A stretch of DNA of 64,000 bases, taken from Hormiphora californensis (Eukaryota > Ctenophora > Tentaculata > Cydippida > Pleurobrachiidae). A program made the translations under genes and the position numbers. Every line of letters begins with the position of its first letter. The first letter of the stretch is position 1. This document shows, piece after piece, positions 1 through 11,746 of the stretch. The notes under the pieces are model-generated. The model worked only from the letters and a program-made list of their open reading frames with translations. It was not told the origin of the DNA and searched no databases. The stretch covers positions 2,272,529-2,336,528 of the forward strand of contig CM035352.1 of NCBI GenBank assembly GCA_020137815.1, written 5' to 3'.

Positions 1-1054
1 ACGAGAGATATATGGAGAGAAAAAGATATAGATAGAGAGGGAATGAGAGAGAGAGAGAGGGAGATAGAGTGAGAAAGAGAGATATAAAAGATTTCCAATT
101 ACAAGGAGAAGGTCACTTTTTCTCAATCATGTCGGACCCTCCCCCACCCCCGCTGATTTAGCCAGCATGTAAGGACCAGGAACAAACTCTCTCGAGGGAG
201 GAGGGTGGGAACTGAGAGAAATACATCACGAGAGTGCTACCACAAAACTCGATAACCACCGGGTCAAGTAACACTTCCACAGTACTACTGTACGCTGCTG
301 ACCTAGCAAGCACGTGAAATTGGTTGGAGTTTATGATGAGTAATATTACATGTTCTAACCACAGGCTAGTTTCACTTTCATACAGTGACATGCAGATTAT
401 ATCTGGTCTGTTCTAAAGATTCCCCATTGACATGGAGATTATATTGGAATATACTGTTGGTGGATCAGGAATTTGGAGGAAAATCGGGTATACCGTATTC
501 TTAATCCTAGGTTTCGTTATGTTATATATGTATTACGTAGCCCTTTCTGTCTCTGGCAAGTGTCAACCCGCAAGTTTTATAATTTATTCTCTCCTTTTTG
601 GTGGTTAAAATTATGTTTCCTCTGAAGGTAAAATATATTGCAGCTTTTAACAACACACCGTGCACTTCTAAGGAGCAGTTCCAAATTTTGTGTGCCTTTC
701 CTTTCTTTCTGAATTTTTATAATTGGACCCAAATTTCAGCGGAAGTTTAAATTTGTCGGGTTTTGGAGCAGAAGGGCCGGGAATGGCTGGGATAGTGGTT
801 ATATTAATGTACTTACATTGACGCGTTTCCCTATATATGGCACCATAACATGTAAATAATGTCCCTGTTTGGCACCTCTTTAATTGGTATACCCCTTGTC
901 AAAAAAAACCTCAGCGGATACACCAACTAACTATCCTTTTTAGTACAAAATGAAACAAATTAAGTGTTAACTTGTTTTAATTTGTTCTTCCACTCACAAG
1001 GATCCCGATAGTGCACTGTTTGTGGAAATTGAACCATCCTTTTTTACTTTTAGT
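1..1054. other. Upstream non-coding region with GA-rich start
   Basis: The first ~100 bases are an imperfect GA-rich simple repeat. The rest is AT-rich, with many stops in all frames and no recognisable exon, and leads into the first GPCR exon. No clear TATA box or other promoter element could be assigned. Confidence 0.5.
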
Positions 1055-2229
1055 ATGAATGTTACAGAATACTCGGATGTGTACTCGGATTGGGAAAGTG
1101 TTACTTTCTCCATTGCCATCACCATTGGCACAATATTGGGTGAGTTAAATTGGTAACCATGGTAACCATGGTGAGTTACGGGTTAAAACAATTCGGATCG
1201 CTGCCAGGTTGATCTTTTTTCATTCCTAAACCTCCAATTACCCAAAATACATTGTTTCAGGTGTTGTTGGCAATATCTTCCTCCTTTTTGTATCCAGGAG
1301 ATATGATGTATTTGCCATTGACTACGTGACAGTCCATCTCATCCAGCAGCTTGCAATAGCGGATCTGATCTTCATTTTCATTTTCCTGATCCCCATCCTT
1401 GTGACTCACATCACCCGGAAGTGGGTTTTCGGACGGACAATCTGCTTTGTTTCCGGTATGATGGTTTCAATCCCTGCGTGTGCTAACATCAACTTTGTCC
1501 TCGCGGTATCCCTCCACAGATACGGGAGGTGCCGGTATCCCCTCTCCATTGGATGGCTGGATCGCAACAGAGTCCCCTTCGTCTCCTCCGCTCTCTGGCT
1601 CTACTCCAGCATATTCACTCTCTACGTCCTCCTCTCCCCCGAAACTGTGGAGTTCTTCCCTGGGTTGGCCGCTTGCCAGTTCAGTTTTGATATCTCCTAC
1701 TTTAACTTTCTAGCCATCACGGCAACCACCCTGGTTCCCTTCGTAGTGATCACAACGATAAACATCGCTCTGTGGGTTCACGTTAGGGAGATACTCCGGA
1801 AGTCACACTTCCAAGTCCTACCAGGCCCTTCTCATAACCTCCTCCCTGACAGCATTTTTCATCCTGTGCTGGGCTCCCACCGTCGTTCCGTTTTATGTTC
1901 TCCTGCGGTGGTGGGAGAGGCAGGAGTGCCGAGACTGCCTTGAGAAGCTGCGTTATGTGTACTTTATAGGTGTGTGTGGGAATCCAATCCTGTACACCGC
2001 GGTCAGTGGACATTTCCGGCTCTTTGTACGGAACTTTATCAAGCTCTTATTGTTTGGAGATCACACGGTCATCGAGCAACCACCACGGGATGTCCCACCA
2101 CCACCATCCTCTAACAGGAGATTTGCCCGGCGTGCCAGTAGCAAGTGGCTCTCACTGGAGCACATTGACACCGTACCAAAAACTCCAATACGGGCTTACA
2201 CGCCACGAGTTAGGGCATGTAGCACTTAG
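1055..2229 (+). CDS. Rhodopsin-class GPCR, two exons, with a reading-frame break
   Basis: Predicted seven-transmembrane G-protein-coupled receptor of the plasma membrane. Exon 1 (1055-1139, ATG start, phase 1 donor GTGAGT) joins exon 2 (1261-2229), and the junction completes the TM1 'GVVGN' motif. Visible marks are HRY in place of DRY after TM3 (SLHRYGRC), CWAPTVV in TM6, GNPILYTAV (NPxxY) in TM7 and a basic tail. The frame breaks in intracellular loop 3 near 1795-1805: TM1-TM5 read in one frame, TM6, TM7 and the tail in another, offset by a single base. A ~25 bp intron is too short to explain it, so this is a frameshifted gene (pseudogene) or a sequence error. It is closely similar to the receptor at 5578, which lacks the intron; the two are probably tandem duplicates. 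The ligand cannot be told. Confidence 0.75.
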
Positions 2230-2736
2230 ATCAAGAATCTCAAGATACAGCTGGAAGTCGATGGTTACTCACGATTCACAGTATAAGCCTGCTAGGAGCG
2301 CTCGACAGGATCAAGATTCTGGAGCTGATTACAAAGTAATACAAGATTTAATAATAATAATAAAAAAATAAACGATTATTAAATCTTGTATTACTTTGTT
2401 ATAGGCATACAGCTGCACGTGCAGCTGTTTTTGTGTTGCAGCTACATGACACACGGAGGTGTTAGTTGAAAGGTTTTAATCTAGTTATAAAGTTGTGTTG
2501 GAGGAGTTCATGTGTAGCAGCTTGAGAAGCTCATATTCTCACCTTAGTTATTGTAACTATCTCACTCTTTGGAAATTGACTTTGGCAGAAACTGTTTTAT
2601 TAGCTGCCCCTAGCTACTCAGTTACAGCACCACTGAGGAAACGTGTGCCTGCCAGATACTATTGTTGTGACGTTGTTTATTTTCCTTTAATAACTTTACA
2701 GTTGATTGTTATCTCACTTGGTACAGCTAATAAACT

Positions 2737-2770
<34 letters not shown>

Positions 2771-5577
2771 ATAGAGAGATAAGTTGTAGAGATAAGTTGT
2801 AGAGAACAAGAAGAAAAGATAACAAAGATGACTATCAGATCACTGGCATGTGAGAGCGCCTTATAAAATGAGGCATGATGTTATTCTGAAATAAAGAATA
2901 TCCTTTGTTCTATGAGTACAGCTGCAGGCTCGCCCATATCCCCGCAATTTCATTTAATGACACTTTAGAGACCGGGTTTGATATAAAATTTCCCGTTGAC
3001 CAAATTTTGGGCAATTTTATTTGTCCATGTTGTACTGCGTCAGAGTCTGAGATAGCCGTATCATCATGATCTCCAGTATAGACATTTCACAGACTCGCGA
3101 TCTATTGACCCATTGAATCGATCATACTTTCTTCGGGAGCACGAAGACAGTGTCAGGCGAATCAAGTGGCCCATATAGTGACCCATGGATCTAGTGACCC
3201 ATATAATAGTGACCCATATAATTATAGCAGGCGCGGGATTGTTCTTCTTTCACTCATCCAACAAATATTATCCACTGTCTATAACACAGCTATTAGCTAG
3301 AACTGTCTACACCTTTGAATTCCGCTGTTACTCTTTGTACATTGCAAAGACTCGATTATTATATAGGAAAGACCACTATTGATACTGTTATCGTTTTCCT
3401 TATAATGCGAAGCACACATTTTCTGTCTTGATATTATCTAGAAAGGAAATGATAAAGGAAATGATAAAATGTAACAATGCAAGATTCAACCAACCTCTTG
3501 CCAAAGCATTTCATTTAAGTGCTCGGACTGCGTGTGATTAATGAAGCAGAAAGCGGTGCCATTATCTGTCATTCGAAGCTATGAAGAACGAAGGATATTA
3601 GGTTCGTAGACTCGCAGCTAGAGCTATGAGATCAGAGGAAGAGAGAGAAAACTCTAAGAGATGAATCTCATAGAGAATCACCGGCCTCTCACCTGCTACC
3701 TAGTGAAAGGAGAGAGAGACGATAAGAGCGTGACTGCAGATTTATCATTTTAGTATCTAAGTGCTGAGAGATATTACACGATATAGAACTAAATCTAAGA
3801 ACTGTCATGCACTACTTAGTGGGTCATACTTCTCTCTATTAGAATCTAACCGACCGAATCAGGAAATACTGGTCCCTGATTGGCTGATAACCAGTCACAT
3901 GACCTAAATAACGAGTTCTGATTGGTTGTTTACTTGTGTCGCTCAGTTCGTGCTAACCAGACCTTCACTACACCTCTCAAGAAGCCATAGATCTGATATC
4001 ACTTCCACGTGATTTCGCTTGTTATAGCTCTATATCAAGGATCTTGAAATCTATCGATCCAATCGTTCTCAGCTGTGTAATAGGAAATTATGTCGTTTAC
4101 AGCCGGGCCATGAGAGAAGCTGTCTCCCTTGAGAGAGGAGGGATCTCCTCTCACACATGTCTCTCTCCCAGGTGTTTAGCCCGATCGACCAGCTGCAGAT
4201 TTTTAGTCTTAGAGGGCGATTTTTCTTCTCACAATATTGTTGTAATCTTTTTCAAGCTTGTAAATAAAAGGTGTTGATTTTCTCACCTGGATCACAGGTG
4301 TCTAGTAATGTTATAGCGGGCTTTGTTTACTACGGCGATCCTCTGTTCACATTGTTACATAGTATACACAACAACATCTGATTCCTGATGATTCCTCATG
4401 AATATCAACCCCATGAGGAATCGCCAGGAATCTGATGTTGTGTAATACAACAAGATTTGCCAATAGTTAGGAATTACTACTATTATATACCGCAAGATTG
4501 ATCGTAATGAAAATTGCAATTTACGAGTGCAGCAGTTCCACTTTATTAGAGCGTTTACCTGCCTGCTCTTTTATACTTAGGATCGTAATTTACCTAACGC
4601 ATCATGAAAATTGGCATTCTTTATGCTGAATGTAAATTTAGAAGAGCATTTAAATTATGTGCTATGGAGGATAAATGACAAGAATAATCTTATTTTTTTC
4701 GGCTTTCAAAGTACAATATCTAAATGCTCAAGAGCACTTTTTAAATAAAAGTTGTTTTCCTGAAATTTTTTTTGATACATTGTATCTTTGCGGAAATGAA
4801 TGTAAATCGAAAGCAATTATGCGTTTCAAGATAGGCTACTTCTGAGCTGTGTTTGGTTCGTGTTGTTTACCTATTTACCCGAGATATACATCATCATAGG
4901 CACATTTTTATGTTGCATTTTGTGACTTAAGTCACAAAGTTAATATAATGTGAGTCCACTTGTGTTCAGGGTTGCATTATTTAACTATTCATTGTTCATA
5001 ATGCACACACTGTGACACATGTCATTGTTACACATACAACAACAGAAGAAAAGAATTGAAGTACTTTGGGTAGTTAGAGGTATACAACATAACGAGAGGA
5101 TATTATATAATTATCCACCGGCCATTTGGGTAGTGGGTTCTTAAATGCCTATAATGCATTCTTGATTCTCTAATGCTAAATTCATAATATAATACTGTTT
5201 GGTTTCCACTCCCTTATTTTCTTAAGTTAAAATTAGAGCTTGAACTTGTTCGGAAATCATTCCTTTTTTTCATTAACTATTTGTCAATGAAGCTTCACTT
5301 TCCTCACTCTGTTTGAGATAATGTGTGTAATTATTGTCTGAGGCGTGTAATTAGCGACTGAGTAATTATTGTTATTCCTATTTTTTAAGAACAACGCTCG
5401 AAATCGTGGCGTTTAATCGTTGCTATAATTGACGTTTTAGACGAATCAGAAATTACTTCTGATTCTTTGCCTTTTACATTGAAGATGCATTGACTTAACA
5501 TATTTCCTTATAAAAGGCAGTGTTGAAAATTAATATGAGTATATCTATGGCAATTATTCCCCTTATATCCCTAGAAC
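2230..5577. other. Intergenic region between GPCR paralogues
   Basis: No convincing coding exon. It holds an A/T hairpin at about 2330-2402, a GA microsatellite near 2737-2770, a MITE copy at 3848-3956, a hairpin at about 4365-4445 built on 'acaacatctgattcctg' and its complement, and AT-rich sequence. A TATA-like stretch (about 2862) followed by an AATAAA (about 2891) is present, but no transcript can be assigned. Confidence 0.5.
3848..3956 (+). mobile_element. ~107 bp MITE, copy A (family ends in CAGGAACCGACCGA)
   Basis: Short non-coding element with terminal inverted repeats (TIRs) based on AACCGACCGAATCAGG at one end and TCGGTCGGTTCCTG at the other. This copy's right end is degraded (tcgctcagttcg). 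Near-identical copies lie at 19409-19482, 24318-24424 and, inverted, 48705-48782. The inside carries two CCAAT-like ATTGGCTGAT/GATTGGTTG segments and a CACGTG-type E-box site (here CACATG). Confidence 0.75.
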
Positions 5578-6564
5578 ATGATGCTGAATGTTACTGGGAT
5601 TAACGATTCTGAGATCATCTACGCCCGCTACAACGCTGTCCCCTGGGAGGGTTACATTTGGTTCACACTGCTAACAACGGGGAACGTCTGTGGAATTATC
5701 GGCAATGCCCTTGTTATATACTGCTCAATGGAGTACGGCTCCTTCAAGATGGATGGTGCAACTATCGCCTTCGTCCGACAAATAGCCATAAGTGATATTC
5801 TGTTTATCCTGATTTACTCCGTCCCCATTGCCCTGACACACCTTTTTCGTCGGTGGGTGTTGGGCGGGTTGGTCTGCTTGATTCTCGGCCATGGGGTGAC
5901 AGTGCCCGTTATGGCGAGTATAAACTTCATCCTGGCCGTATCCCTCCACCGGTATCTCCGGTGCAAATATCCAATCTCAGTTCGGGAAATTACCGCCACG
6001 AAGGCAACTCAGATCTCCATAGCCATTTGGTTGTTCTCCCTCGCCCTGGCGATTTATAACATAGCGAGTGGTAAAAGTGTTGAGTTCAATGGGAAGCTGG
6101 CCGCCTGTACATTCCATTTTGGACATTCCACCTACAACGTCGTGGTTATGATTCTATTGACACTGTTCCCCTTTATCGCCATAACTGTCATCAACATTAT
6201 CCTATGGGTCTACGTCACAAACCTACTCAAACAACACTCTGGGAGCCCCACAGGACGGTCCAATGTGGCGCTACTGACCACAGCCGCCGTTACAGGTCTC
6301 TTTTGGATATCATGGAGTGCCACCGTTGTGAGGTTTCATTACTCAGCCATAGTAGACGAACATGATGTGTCCGTGGGTATGGAGAAAGCAAGGTATTTGT
6401 ACATGTTGGGAGCCTATGGGAATCCTCTTATTTACACCATGGTCAACCATGGGTTTAGGGACTTTATCAGGAACTTGTTGAAGAGGATTTACACCAAATA
6501 TATGCCGTTTGTTAAGGTCAGGAAGAATACAGTGAATATTGGGCAACAAAATAGTATTGCATAG
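5578..6564 (+). CDS. Rhodopsin-class GPCR, single exon, intact
   Basis: 328-residue seven-TM receptor, the usual size for rhodopsin-class GPCRs. The first of two adjacent ATGs is used; the second is equally possible. Visible: N-glycosylation sequons at N4 and N9, TM1 Asn in IIGN (N43), Cys100 and Cys177 for the TM3-ECL2 disulfide, HRY (124-126) replacing DRY, and NPLIY (282-286) in TM7. The TM6 CWxP switch is altered: the local sequence is LFWISWSATVV, without the proline. The C-terminal tail is short and basic with no cysteine. It is the intact neighbour of the frame-broken receptor at 1055 and same-strand, consistent with tandem duplication or retro-duplication with intron loss. Ligand and G-protein coupling are unknown. 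Confidence 0.9.
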   Translation: MMLNVTGINDSEIIYARYNAVPWEGYIWFTLLTTGNVCGIIGNALVIYCSMEYGSFKMDGATIAFVRQIAISDILFILIYSVPIALTHLFRRWVLGGLVCLILGHGVTVPVMASINFILAVSLHRYLRCKYPISVREITATKATQISIAIWLFSLALAIYNIASGKSVEFNGKLAACTFHFGHSTYNVVVMILLTLFPFIAITVINIILWVYVTNLLKQHSGSPTGRSNVALLTTAAVTGLFWISWSATVVRFHYSAIVDEHDVSVGMEKARYLYMLGAYGNPLIYTMVNHGFRDFIRNLLKRIYTKYMPFVKVRKNTVNIGQQNSIA

Positions 6565-8346
6565 ATTTTATGTTTATTTTCAGTAATCTCCATTTCCAAT
6601 TTTCCATTTCTCTAACAAAAAGGTTCTTTGTGGTCGATTCGCAGTTAGAGAACAGTAATCATATGCTCATGCTAATAGGGATATACCATGGTATATGTGT
6701 TTGCAAACACCAGTAAAATATATCAATTCACACTGAATAACCAATAACCATAAAGACTGTCTTGGCCGATGTGTGAGTGTCGGCAACCGATACAGTTTCT
6801 TTCAGCATCTTTGTTATTTACTTCACAGTGAATAACAAAGAATTAAATAGGACACTGGACAGTGAAGCTCATCCTATTTAATAAAAGTTCTGTACTAAGC
6901 ATTGTGTCATCACTCCATTGTCCAGAGTCCATATATCCGGGTTCTTTTGTTATTCTACTGAAGCTTACTCCGATCACCCAAAATAGCACACTCTTCCACT
7001 TTCGATTTCATATTTTCATACTTCTCTTTCAATAAGTTATTGGTTCAGCTGGTATCGGTACTTCAGCTAGTTTTGTACTAACATCGCCACTACTGAATAA
7101 CAGTCCTACCGAGTCATTGTCACGTTGGTGCTCCAAATTTCTAAAGAGCTGTGTGACTCACCACCAATGACCTCTACAACATCACTGGTTACACATCTGG
7201 TGCAGCACTATAGTAATATTTTACACACAATCGTGCTGTAGTCTAGTAAAGATCAATAATGTTTGTTTTCATTCAATATTCCAATTCTTTACATTACAAA
7301 GAATCATATTATTCCAAATCTTTATTGCAAAGAATCATAGAAAATACGATATCATTGCTTGTTCATATAGTACACGTTCTGAATATATTTAATATTGAAT
7401 ATTATTCTAATATCTATCTAACCCCCTCGTTATATAGCACACTCGGTGCGGTGTGGGTCACTATTCTCTCCCTCTCTCTCTCTCTTTCTCTCTCTCTAAC
7501 AATCCTCCCCATGATACTAGGTACGCCATGGGTTGCGTGGGGGTGATTGCTTTTATATTGTTTATTGCGAGGCTTCTTAACACTTAATGAAAACCTTTGT
7601 TGAGTAAGCAAGGTTTTGCTCAACAAGAAAGCCTATGATATATGCATCTCAACTGTGTAACGTCGTGAGAGTAACGTGTGTATATGTAACTGTGCCCATG
7701 TCAGAGTGATCGGACACCGATTTACCGGGCAAAGTTTTGCAAAACCCTTTCCCCGAGTATCCCGGTAAATCGGGGTCCGACTGTATTGATGTTATTGTTC
7801 GAACTTCACCCTAATCCGTGTCTATGTCACCAAACCCTAATCCAGCACATCTTCAATGTGTTATTCATCCAGTGATGTGTGCAGTGTGCACTGTGCGACC
7901 ACCCTGACCTGACACTCCATGGATGAGAGTGTGTTTTCATTGAACAAAAACAACACCTCCGTGTGTGATGCAGGGCAGGTAGTATCGTCACATCAGTTCT
8001 ACATCATCGCATCAGCTTGGTAGAACAACAACATACACTATAGGCTTACACGTTGTCCGGAACTGCTCCCGAACATATATCCTGTGTACTGTGCAGTAGT
8101 TGTTTCTAAGGAGTGAACTAAGAATATGATTTTTGGCAGCTTGTTTAGCATGTTTTATATTTATCGCTTCTTTCGAAATACAAATCAATGATTCCTTTTA
8201 TGTCCCTTGAACCCCCATTTGGTCAAATTATACTGGTGACGGTGAGAGAGAGAGCAAGAGAGTACGTAACTAAAAAAGGGGTTCTCCCGTGTTTGCGGGT
8301 GTGCTTTGCTTTGTGCTGTCAATACATATATCTGCTACATCATTAA
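6565..8346. other. Intergenic region with short CT repeat and a MITE
   Basis: No exon is supported. Contents are a CT microsatellite at about 7467-7498 and a short inverted-repeat element at 7702-7783. Otherwise AT-rich unique-looking sequence. Confidence 0.5.
7702..7783. mobile_element. Short MITE with pogo/Tigger-like terminal inverted repeats
   Basis: The ends read cgGACACCGATTTACCGGG and CCCGGTAAATCGGGGTCCGACTG, forming an 80 bp hairpin. Related ends occur at 48968-49037 and 49282-49342. The CAGTnGGACCTCGATATA type of end is known from pogo/Tigger-class Tc1-mariner elements; family assignment is inference. Confidence 0.55.
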
Positions 8347-10826
8347 ATGCGGCCTATCCAGTATCACGTGATGGCCGGCCTCCGCAAGCAGGAGGAGTAC
8401 AACTGGAAGGACTCTAATTTGGCCCTTTTTGGATCTGATGTTGAGAAGAAAGTGAAACTTGAATCTGCCCAGTCCGAGCCTGCATGGGCTAAATCTGGTT
8501 CGTACTGCCATGTCAATAATACACTTCTTCCTTGCTTTGATTTGTAATACTGCATTCAATTGTAATGTCACTGTCACGCCCGGTCCAGATAGGGCAGTCT
8601 TTTTGAGACAAACTTTGATACACGTGCAGGACGACTAATTCTTGTTTCTTTGCAGGCGAAAAGGTTGGCCTAGAGATCTGGCGGATAGTACAGTTTAAAG
8701 TAGTCCGATGGCCTGTTGATGACTATGGAAAGTTTTACGAGGGAGATTCTTACATCATTCTTAATACTTACAAGTAAATGAGAGAGGAAGATTGAGAAAG
8801 AGAGGGAGCTGGGAGAGAGAGATGGAGTAAATGAGCTTTGTAGTTTGTAAATAATCTTGCTTTGTCGGTAGAATAATTAGCTCTCTTTAAACAATATCTC
8901 GGATTAGCTTCCTTTTCGTGTGCTACAAGCTACAACCGACACCGAGTCGCCTATTAATGGGATAGAATAGTGAAGTCAACTGATTCCCAGTGAATCAGAG
9001 TTTTCGCATAATCCTTGGGATATAATTCAGAATTAATTTCTGCAGGAGGGAGGATGAGGAAGGATTCCAGTATGATGTTCATTTCTGGATTGGGAAGAAC
9101 AGTACACAGGACGAATACGGAACCGCCGCTTATAAGACCGTAGAACTTGATACATTCCATCATGACAAGCCTATCCAGCATAGAGAGGTTCGTTTTCGAT
9201 AAAGATTCAAATACGAATCAAGAGTCCGGTAAATCGAGTTTTGACTTTAATTTCACCAAAATGCATTCTCCTACAACAGGTTCAGATTTACGAGTCTCAG
9301 ACATTCAAATCCTACTTCCCAGAGGGTATCAACTATTTGAAGGGTGGTGCGGAGAGTGGTTTCCGCCATGTCTCACCCACGGAGTACCAGCCTCGTCTTT
9401 TCCATGTCCATGGTAGGAGCATGGTTGGTGACACAGTCACCCCTAAACTACCAGCCGCGCGAACTGCGGCAAACGAAGCCCACGAAGCATATTAGGTGAT
9501 GGCATCACCAAGGTTTATGGTAGATTTTGGGCTTGTTAATCACCCCTTACTAAAAAATTTTGGGTAGTGATCTCCTAGTGTGTCATGTTTGTATTACTTT
9601 TGTATACTTTATAGTCTCCTGTGTGAGACCAAGGGGTTATATTTACCTCTAGGTTTCAAGGAGGTCACAAATTACTGGTATTTGTATGTAGCAGCTGGCG
9701 TAGTCATTTAACCCTTAATTTTGCAGACATTAGTCATTTGCTCTAATATTTGGCTAGCTGACAAGCCTAGTTATATTCCGCCAGGTGACACTGCTCAGAA
9801 TACCGTCATAGAGGAGATGAGCCTGAAAAAGGGCAACATCAATGATGAAGATGTGTTCATCTTGGATGCGGGGCTCATTATTTACCAGATAAACGGGGAG
9901 AAATGTGACAAGGACGAAAAGGTAAAGATGAAGTTAATTCTACGTTCCACCGTTCGTTTTATATATGTTACATCCCATTATGGCAGTCAGAACAAGTAAA
10001 TGCGATTTGGGATCCTTAGGTATAATTTACATTAATTGTTAGGTCAAGGCCATGCAATTCGTGATAAAGATCAAAGAGGAAAGAAACGGAAAGGCGAAAT
10101 CTTATGTCTATGATGGGGAAGTTCCTGACGAAGTTTATAGTGTGAGTTTAGTTGCTAAATGAGCAGAAATTAAAGGAAGATCTTGGTATTACATTTACAA
10201 TTACAGTCGAAACCATAAAATATCTTGATCAAATGCTTTGTATCGATGATTGATGACAAAAACCTTCAGTTGCTCGAAGAGGGCGAGGGAGATGAGAAAT
10301 CCTCAGCAGTGATTGAGAATGATACGAAACGGCTGATGAAGATTAGCGATCAAGACGGAGAGTTAAAGATGGAGAAGATAGCGGAGGGAGATGACGTCTC
10401 CAAGGATTTGTTGGACCCTAATGATGTCTTTCTGGTGGACGTTGGAACGCATCTCTATGTGTGGGTGGGAAACGGTAAGAACTCACATCATAAGACCACA
10501 AAGTTCTTTTTTATACGGTTTTTCTCAGGAATTTGTGGTTAATGACACAAACCGTGTAACCATCCTATCACAAAATGTGACACATACGATTATAATTTTA
10601 ATGACAGCATTCGCCTATCCTAAATAACAATTGTTTATAAAAAAGTGAGAGACAGTTACTTATAATAGCCAATATACCCTTCATTATTACAGATGCCTCT
10701 CGAGACGAAAAGAAGAATGGAATGAGCTATGCGAGTAACTATCTAAATGGAGAGGATAGATTCCACTGCCCCATCACTGTAGTCCTCCAGGAACAAGCTA
10801 AGGAATTGATCAATGATCTCATATAA
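8347..10826 (+). CDS. Gelsolin/severin-like actin-binding protein (three gelsolin repeats)
   Basis: Eight exons by splice sites: 8347-8497, 8656-8773, 9046-9187, 9280-9423, 9799-9921, 10043-10132, 10270-10474, 10693-10826, giving 368 residues, the size of severin, CapG and invertebrate gelsolin-like protein 2. Domain 1 shows [23 protein letters not shown] and [11 protein letters not shown]; domain 2 shows [17 protein letters not shown] and IYQINGEK; domain 3 shows [18 protein letters not shown] and ends in [15 protein letters not shown]. The family severs, caps or nucleates actin filaments in the cytoplasm under calcium. The exon 4 donor (atg/gttggt) and exon 6 donor (gaa/gtttat) are weak and were chosen because they keep the frame and the family alignment; the strong GTGTGAGT eight bases beyond the second would not keep frame. 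No signal peptide, so a cytoplasmic form. Confidence 0.88.
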
Positions 10827-11334
10827 ATGAGAGAAAAACATTTTGTTGTGTGTTACATAGTAGTTTGGGAGGGGCACACTAATTCTTCACTCTCCCAAAA
10901 TCGCTATGTCATGTCTTGTTGAGTTACTCGACAAGTTATGTCTGTATTTTAAAATCTAGAGCAATTTGTATGATGTATAATATTAACAGTTGGAGTGGTG
11001 AAAATATCATCTTTTGTGTACCAAAATGGCCTATAATTATAGTACGTACTACTTGGTCACCAAGTTGGTGTACATGTTCTACTAAAACCTAACTGCACAC
11101 ATACATCTTCCCTTTGTCGTTCTTTCTACGCTATGTCTGTGTCTTTATCTATTCTTCCCATTCTCTCTCTGTAACTTTTCTATCCATCTTTCTCTACCTT
11201 CTCCAAGACGTCTAATTAAAGAATGGAATGTGCATGTAGGAAAGGCTCATACCGTACAACTCTCAAGGCGGTTTAATTAACACCATTTTTTAATCTGAAC
11301 TGTACGTCGTTGTTTTGCTTTTTTTCCACGAAAT

Positions 11335-11674
11335 ATGTCAGGCGTCAGTCGATATTTGGGTATTGGAGATAATTCATCCTGGGCCGTAGGAGAGAGAATT
11401 CGGTCTGGAGAAAGTGTAAGTCTTTGCCTACGTAAAATTGAATATATTACGCCATAGTTTTACTATGTAATTGTTTGGTGTCGAGCCTTCAAGTTCAAAA
11501 AAATACTTGATCCAATAATTCTCCCTCGTTAGCAGCTCTTATTTTCTTTCTTGAGGCAGCTTCATTCTATTTTCTGGATACTTTATTCTATTTTCTAGCT
11601 ACTACCGGTAGGAATAAAGTTGACGTTTTCAGACCTCTCTGTCTCTCGACTCTCTACCTCTCTCTTCCTTTTTT

Positions 11675-11746
<72 letters not shown>

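Noticed and set aside
2400-4320. Possible solo LTR (TATA-like box, AATAAA, R-like region)
   Set aside because: No paired repeat, no TG...CA ends, no primer-binding site or polypurine tract could be identified.
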